Below, one piece after another: positions 43,801 to 46,221 of a stretch of 46,221 nt of DNA. A program made the position numbers and the translations under genes. Location of the stretch: positions 1-46,221 of the forward strand of contig CAMCZO010000008.1 in NCBI GenBank assembly GCA_945887955.1, in the 5' to 3' direction. Position 1 is the first letter of the stretch. Every line of letters begins with the position of its first letter. This DNA is from Chitinophaga pinensis (lineage in GTDB: Bacteria; Bacteroidota; Bacteroidia; B-17B0; Aurantibacillaceae). The notes beneath the pieces were generated by a model, which was not told the DNA's origin, searched no databases, and saw nothing but the letters and a program-made list of their open reading frames with translations.

Positions 43801-45023
43801 CCTCTGGCGCATTCAAGGGCTTCCAACAACGGAGATGTCGCTTCTTCTGTCTTCCCCTGTTTAGCCAGTTCGGTGGAGATGCCCTTGAGCGTGATAATCT
43901 TCCCATAATCAACACTAATGACTCGGGCGGATTCCAATAAAATCTCAAACTGTAAATCCGTATATAGCCCCTTTTCTTTAATCCAATAGTTCTCCCAATC
44001 ATCGGTTCGTTTATAAACAATTAAATAATCGAGTCCCATTTCTGCCCATTCGCATGCCATTAAAAAAACCGCGTAGCTCGGGAAGAATTCATTCCAAGTT
44101 AAAATGGAGTGATTCACCGGTAATTGCTTGTCAAGGTGTTTCAGTATTTTTTCAATTGCTGTTTTTCGGAAGGGTTTGTCCTTACTTTCTAATAAGGTAA
44201 GCTCCATCAAGCAAAGCATGTATAAATTGAATTTTCGTTGCAGCCCTTCTTTGTCATTGCCTCCAAATACTCCTATGCGCTGCAAGGCGGTTTCTATGTC
44301 GTTTTGCTTTACTAGTTCTACAATGCGAGGCGAATCGTTTTGCTCCATATGGTGGAGATCAACCTGGTTGAGGGCGCATTCGATGACTTCCTCTTCGTCA
44401 TATATAGAGGCCCAAAGCATCACGTAGTTCAGCATGCGCTTGCTCCAATCAAAGCCTTTGCTTATTTCTACTTGTCGGTTCCAGTGAGCTGTGTTGTATG
44501 CCAATGTTTTTAATGCAGCGCCATCTTTAGTTTCTATAGCTATAATGAGCAGATGCAAGCTAAGGTGTTCTAAGGCATAGCGCTCCCATTCGTCGTCAGA
44601 TTTGGTTTGCAATGCATTCTGACAGTTTTGAATGATAGCCTCATTGCATGCTGTAAAATGACCATGCGCAATTTTTTGCAGCAGAAAGCTTCGAAAGCGC
44701 TCATGATATAACACATACTTCCCACTCACCGGAGAATTAAACCATTTACTATATTCGGCGATATAGTATAGCACTTGTTCTTCTGTCCAACCTTCCAATA
44801 GCGGAACTACAAACGCAGCACTCACTTCCTTTTTCAATAAGGCCCATACCGCAAAAAACTCAAAAAACTTCTTGCGCTTGTTCACATTGCTTGAGGTGGG
44901 AAGTGCATCTTCGTAAATACCAATTAACCCAATCGGTAGGGTAGAGGCATTATCTTTATGAATTATGCCTGATAGCAAACCATCATAAATGTTACGGAGG
45001 TAGGTGGGGTCTATCATTTTCAT
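40872..45023 (-). CDS. STAND-system TPR-repeat protein (1383 aa)
   Basis: Residues 1 to ~140 resemble the winged-helix part that follows a NACHT/STAND NTPase (DPTYLRNIYDGLLSG, FFAVWALLKKEVSAAFVVPL, LYHERFRSFLLQKI). Residues ~140-370 are a divergent helical region (EDWERYALEHLSLHLL type helices). Residues ~383-1250 hold about 25 near-identical units of the form ELAKQGKIEEALECARGISD, then -KSNALKDISA, mostly 33 residues, some 40 with an inserted ASVMQEA. A divergent unit (ELAKQGNWSKAEQTGLEIPQ) and an end domain (NRTLNIQWAIDIKNS) close it. The helices should stack into a superhelix that binds a ligand or a protein, as in STAND sensors. It starts at ATG 45021-45023 inside the upstream NTPase stop (ATGA), with a strong Shine-Dalgarno. 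Its repeat DNA is about half G+C, unlike the flanks. Confidence 0.9.
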   Translation of the reverse strand: MKMIDPTYLRNIYDGLLSGIIHKDNASTLPIGLIGIYEDALPTSSNVNKRKKFFEFFAVWALLKKEVSAAFVVPLLEGWTEEQVLYYIAEYSKWFNSPVSGKYVLYHERFRSFLLQKIAHGHFTACNEAIIQNCQNALQTKSDDEWERYALEHLSLHLLIIAIETKDGAALKTLAYNTAHWNRQVEISKGFDWSKRMLNYVMLWASIYDEEEVIECALNQVDLHHMEQNDSPRIVELVKQNDIETALQRIGVFGGNDKEGLQRKFNLYMLCLMELTLLESKDKPFRKTAIEKILKHLDKQLPVNHSILTWNEFFPSYAVFLMACEWAEMGLDYLIVYKRTDDWENYWIKEKGLYTDLQFEILLESARVISVDYGKIITLKGISTELAKQGKTEEATSPLLEALECARGISDDYDNLWFVKINKSNALKDIFAELAKQGKIEEALECARGISDVNEQRYALKDISAELAKQGKIEEALECARGISAPDDYDKSNALKDISTELAKQRKIEEALECARGISDDKAKSSALRVISAELAKQGKIEEAASVMQEALECARGIGSNLLKSEALKDIFSELAKQGKIEEALELAREISDDFNKSNALKDISAELAKQGKIEEALECARGISDVNEQSNALKDISAELAKQGKIEEALECARGISDVNEQSNALKDISSELAKQGKIEEALECARSISRYVGNKIEPLKDISAELAKQGKIGEALECARGISDVNEQSNALKVIYDKLAKQGKIEEALECARGIIDDFWKSYASAELAIQGKTEEALELAREISDDFNKSNALRVISAELAKQGKIEEAASVMQEALECARGIGSNLSKSKALNDISAELTKQGKTEKASSTLLEALECARGISDDYEKRNALKDISAKLAKQGKIEEALECALGISYNYEKRNALKDIFAELAKQGKIEEALECARGISDDKAKSSALRVISAELAKQGKIEEAASVMQEALECARRIGSNLLKSEALKDISAELTKQGKTEEALECARGISNDQVKSEALEDISTGLAKQGKIEEALECARGISDDKAKSSALRVISAELAKQGKIEEALECARGISYDYDKSNALSVISAELAKQGKIEEALELARGISDDYDKSNALNDISTELAKQGKIEEALECARGISYDKAKSSALKDISSKLAKQGKIEEAFECARGISDDYDKSNALKDIFAELEIEEALEFARGISDDYNKRNALKDISSKLAKQGKIEEALECARGISDDYVKSEALNEISTELAKQGNWSKAEQTGLEIPQIANRYTCWQTIARDACKNQGWQKALSQAHQFRNPESCRYYLKHLAQIVNLADCHSNLLLNALPNYQEDVESIETILYKHALHELFFEEASRVKINRFNRTLNIQWAIDIKNSISHN
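41276..43875 (-). repeat. ~25-unit 99-120 bp tandem repeat array
   Basis: Within the TPR gene, about 25 units of 99 bp (33 codons), some 120 bp (40 codons, with ASVMQEA inserted). Units 4-5 and 16-17 share the same pair of distinctive units (DDKAKSSALRVISA followed by the 40-codon type), which shows duplication of multi-unit blocks. One unit (about 41447-41462 region) has lost five codons (ELEIEEALEFARG). Unit DNA is about 50% G+C by my hand count of one copy. Confidence 0.92.
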
Positions 45024-46221
45024 GCTAACTCCCCTCGTTGAATTACCGTTTGAACAAACTCTTCTGACACTTCAATTTTCTTTAGGGCTTCGCGAACAGA
45101 ATCTTCCGTTAGGCCTTGCAAGGGTTGAACCAGTTCATTTTGCTCCAATGCAAATTGACCATTCAGTTTAAATCCTTCTTTGTTTTTTTCGGGAAGCGAT
45201 CGGTAAGAGAATATCCATTTCACATACTCAGGCGATTTCCAGTCTTCAATTTCGTCTTTGTTATTTTTGGTATAAAACCAGTCGGAAATTTTTAGTTGAC
45301 TATTTGCCACTGCAGCTTCGTCAAGGCCATCGATGATGATGACCAATGGCTTGCCCTTAAATCGCTTCGGTGGATTAAAACAGTTATCCAATAAGTCTTG
45401 AAATAACTTTATGGAATCGTGGTAGCGAGATGGTAGTCTATCTAATTTTTTGAGAATTTTTTCATCATCCGTTGAGAAGATGTAAGGATCAATTGATTTA
45501 GGTTTACTTCCTCCTTTCTTTCCAAGCAAGATAAAATGATACAATACTGCGTGCAAACTATTAGCCATGCCTGAACCGCAGTAATGAAACATTACTGGTA
45601 TTGGATTTTTAGGGTCAGATAACTTATCAATTATTCCCGCTATTAGTGCCCCTTTGCCCATACCTGCTTGAGAATAAATCGGCATAATATTGTTTTTTGA
45701 ATCACTATTTATCCAATCTAATACCGACTTGACCTCGCGTTCACGGCCCACAAAACAATCTAAGTAATACTGTAATCGATCATCGTGATTAAAAATATCA
45801 CCCGCCCCACCCCTTAATGCATTTTGTATAGGCAGAAATTTTTCATCTAGGGAACTATTAATTTCAGGTTTCGTCTCATCACCATAAATTGTATTTATAA
45901 ATTTGGCCTTTAATTTATTATCATCCATTCCTTGAAATAAATATGGCAAACCTTCTTGTTCTCCCTTTTGCACAAATGGATGTAACTCTAACGGAGGAGA
46001 AATTTCTTTTTTCCAAAAATATTTTTCATCTATCCAAACAATTTCGCTGCTTGCAAATAAATCAAAAAGCTTAGCCATTTCATCTAAGGTGCTTAGGCCT
46101 TTCTTCAGTTCATTTAAATGTTCTGGAACTAAGCGAATGGATTGATGAACAAATTTATTTCGAAATGTTACAAAACGTTTTAGTAACGAATCTGCATTTT
46201 TTGGCGGAATACATGGCTTTT
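45020..46221 (-). CDS. STAND/NACHT-like P-loop NTPase, 5' end outside window
   Basis: The frame stays open to the right edge (399 visible residues plus a partial codon), so the ATG at 46078 is not the start. The first visible part, KPCIPPKNADSLLKRFVTFR then NKFVHQSIRLVPEHLNELKK, contains RNKFVH (codons 46145-46162), matching the Rx4H motif of HEPN domains. The NTPase follows: FVGREREVKSVLDWI, Walker A with AGMGKGALIAG (about 45648-45674) and Walker B LVIIIDGLDEAA (about 45325-45352), then SYRSLPEKN and LQGLTEDSVREALKKIEV (sensor and winged-helix start). STAND NTPases oligomerise on ligand binding and switch on an effector. The protein stops at TGA 45020-45022, overlapping the TPR gene start by four bases. 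The N-terminal domain is missing. Confidence 0.88.
   Translation of the reverse strand, partial: KPCIPPKNADSLLKRFVTFRNKFVHQSIRLVPEHLNELKKGLSTLDEMAKLFDLFASSEIVWIDEKYFWKKEISPPLELHPFVQKGEQEGLPYLFQGMDDNKLKAKFINTIYGDETKPEINSSLDEKFLPIQNALRGGAGDIFNHDDRLQYYLDCFVGREREVKSVLDWINSDSKNNIMPIYSQAGMGKGALIAGIIDKLSDPKNPIPVMFHYCGSGMANSLHAVLYHFILLGKKGGSKPKSIDPYIFSTDDEKILKKLDRLPSRYHDSIKLFQDLLDNCFNPPKRFKGKPLVIIIDGLDEAAVANSQLKISDWFYTKNNKDEIEDWKSPEYVKWIFSYRSLPEKNKEGFKLNGQFALEQNELVQPLQGLTEDSVREALKKIEVSEEFVQTVIQRGELA
45029..45036 (-). promoter_or_regulatory. strong Shine-Dalgarno of the TPR-repeat gene
   Basis: GAGGGGAG lies five bases before the ATG (45021-45023), inside the 3' end of the NTPase gene. Such a site is unusual next to the SD-poor starts elsewhere in this window and suggests re-initiation at the ATGA overlap. 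Confidence 0.55.

Noticed and set aside
43766..44020. 84-aa minus-strand frame inside the TPR gene
   Set aside because: It is an out-of-frame shadow of the long repeat protein, which continues through it without interruption.
40872..45023. CRISPR array for the repeat-rich stretch
   Set aside because: Units are coding, in frame and whole-codon in length, with no constant repeat/variable spacer alternation and no cas genes.

Overview
This window is an A+T-rich bacterial chromosome segment from a member of the Bacteroidota, most likely a Flavobacteriales-like lineage. The signs are a type IX secretion plug-type protein (DUF5103), a DUF6427-type membrane protein, a DAHP synthase fused to a C-terminal chorismate mutase, and a DksA-like regulator of the Bacteroidota type. 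Promoters match the Bacteroidota pattern TTG-N20-ish-TAnnTTTG (ahead of a glutamate dehydrogenase, plsY and ssrA), and most starts lack a clear Shine-Dalgarno sequence.

Bases 1-33964 are mostly core genome. In order: a TPR lipoprotein (cut by the window edge), a two-gene Fe-S electron-transfer module and an MCE/MlaD protein in one minus-strand run; a SpoU methyltransferase; DAHP synthase/chorismate mutase; a tiny Cys/Lys-rich protein; a sirtuin without the zinc cysteines; a DPP-IV peptidase; a SnoaL-like protein; an amidohydrolase; a YjjG-like phosphatase; glutamate dehydrogenase; PlsY; the T9SS plug-like protein; RuvC; a flippase-like protein, glycosyltransferase and OppC-like permease in one plus-strand run; then ileS, a dksA-like gene, lspA and hemH in one minus-strand run. 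The DksA-like protein has a long histone-H1-like lysine tail. A tRNA-Cys, an aminotransferase, two Bacteroidota membrane proteins, gltX, an alkyltransferase-like protein, a LYS1/AlaDH-fold dehydrogenase and an S41 peptidase follow.

At 34009-34375 lies ssrA (tmRNA, tag GEDNSYAMAA). Immediately beyond its terminator is a decayed C-terminus of a serine recombinase. From there to the right edge the window looks accessory: a lysozyme-like protein, a large lipoprotein, a CAP-like secreted protein, gene fragments, a 10-bp-periodic repeat block, an unrecognised overlapping gene pair (a protein with C-terminal membrane segments plus a 189-aa protein with a toxin-like C-terminal block), and a small lipoprotein.

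The right end holds the most striking locus: a STAND-type NTPase, running off the window and carrying an RNxxxH (HEPN-like) motif before the P-loop. It is translationally coupled through an ATGA overlap and a strong Shine-Dalgarno sequence to a 1383-aa protein with about 25 nearly identical 33-40-residue TPR-like repeats. The array has roughly 50% G+C in a background near 30%. Its architecture resembles conflict or anti-phage STAND systems, with a recently expanded and probably variable sensor solenoid.
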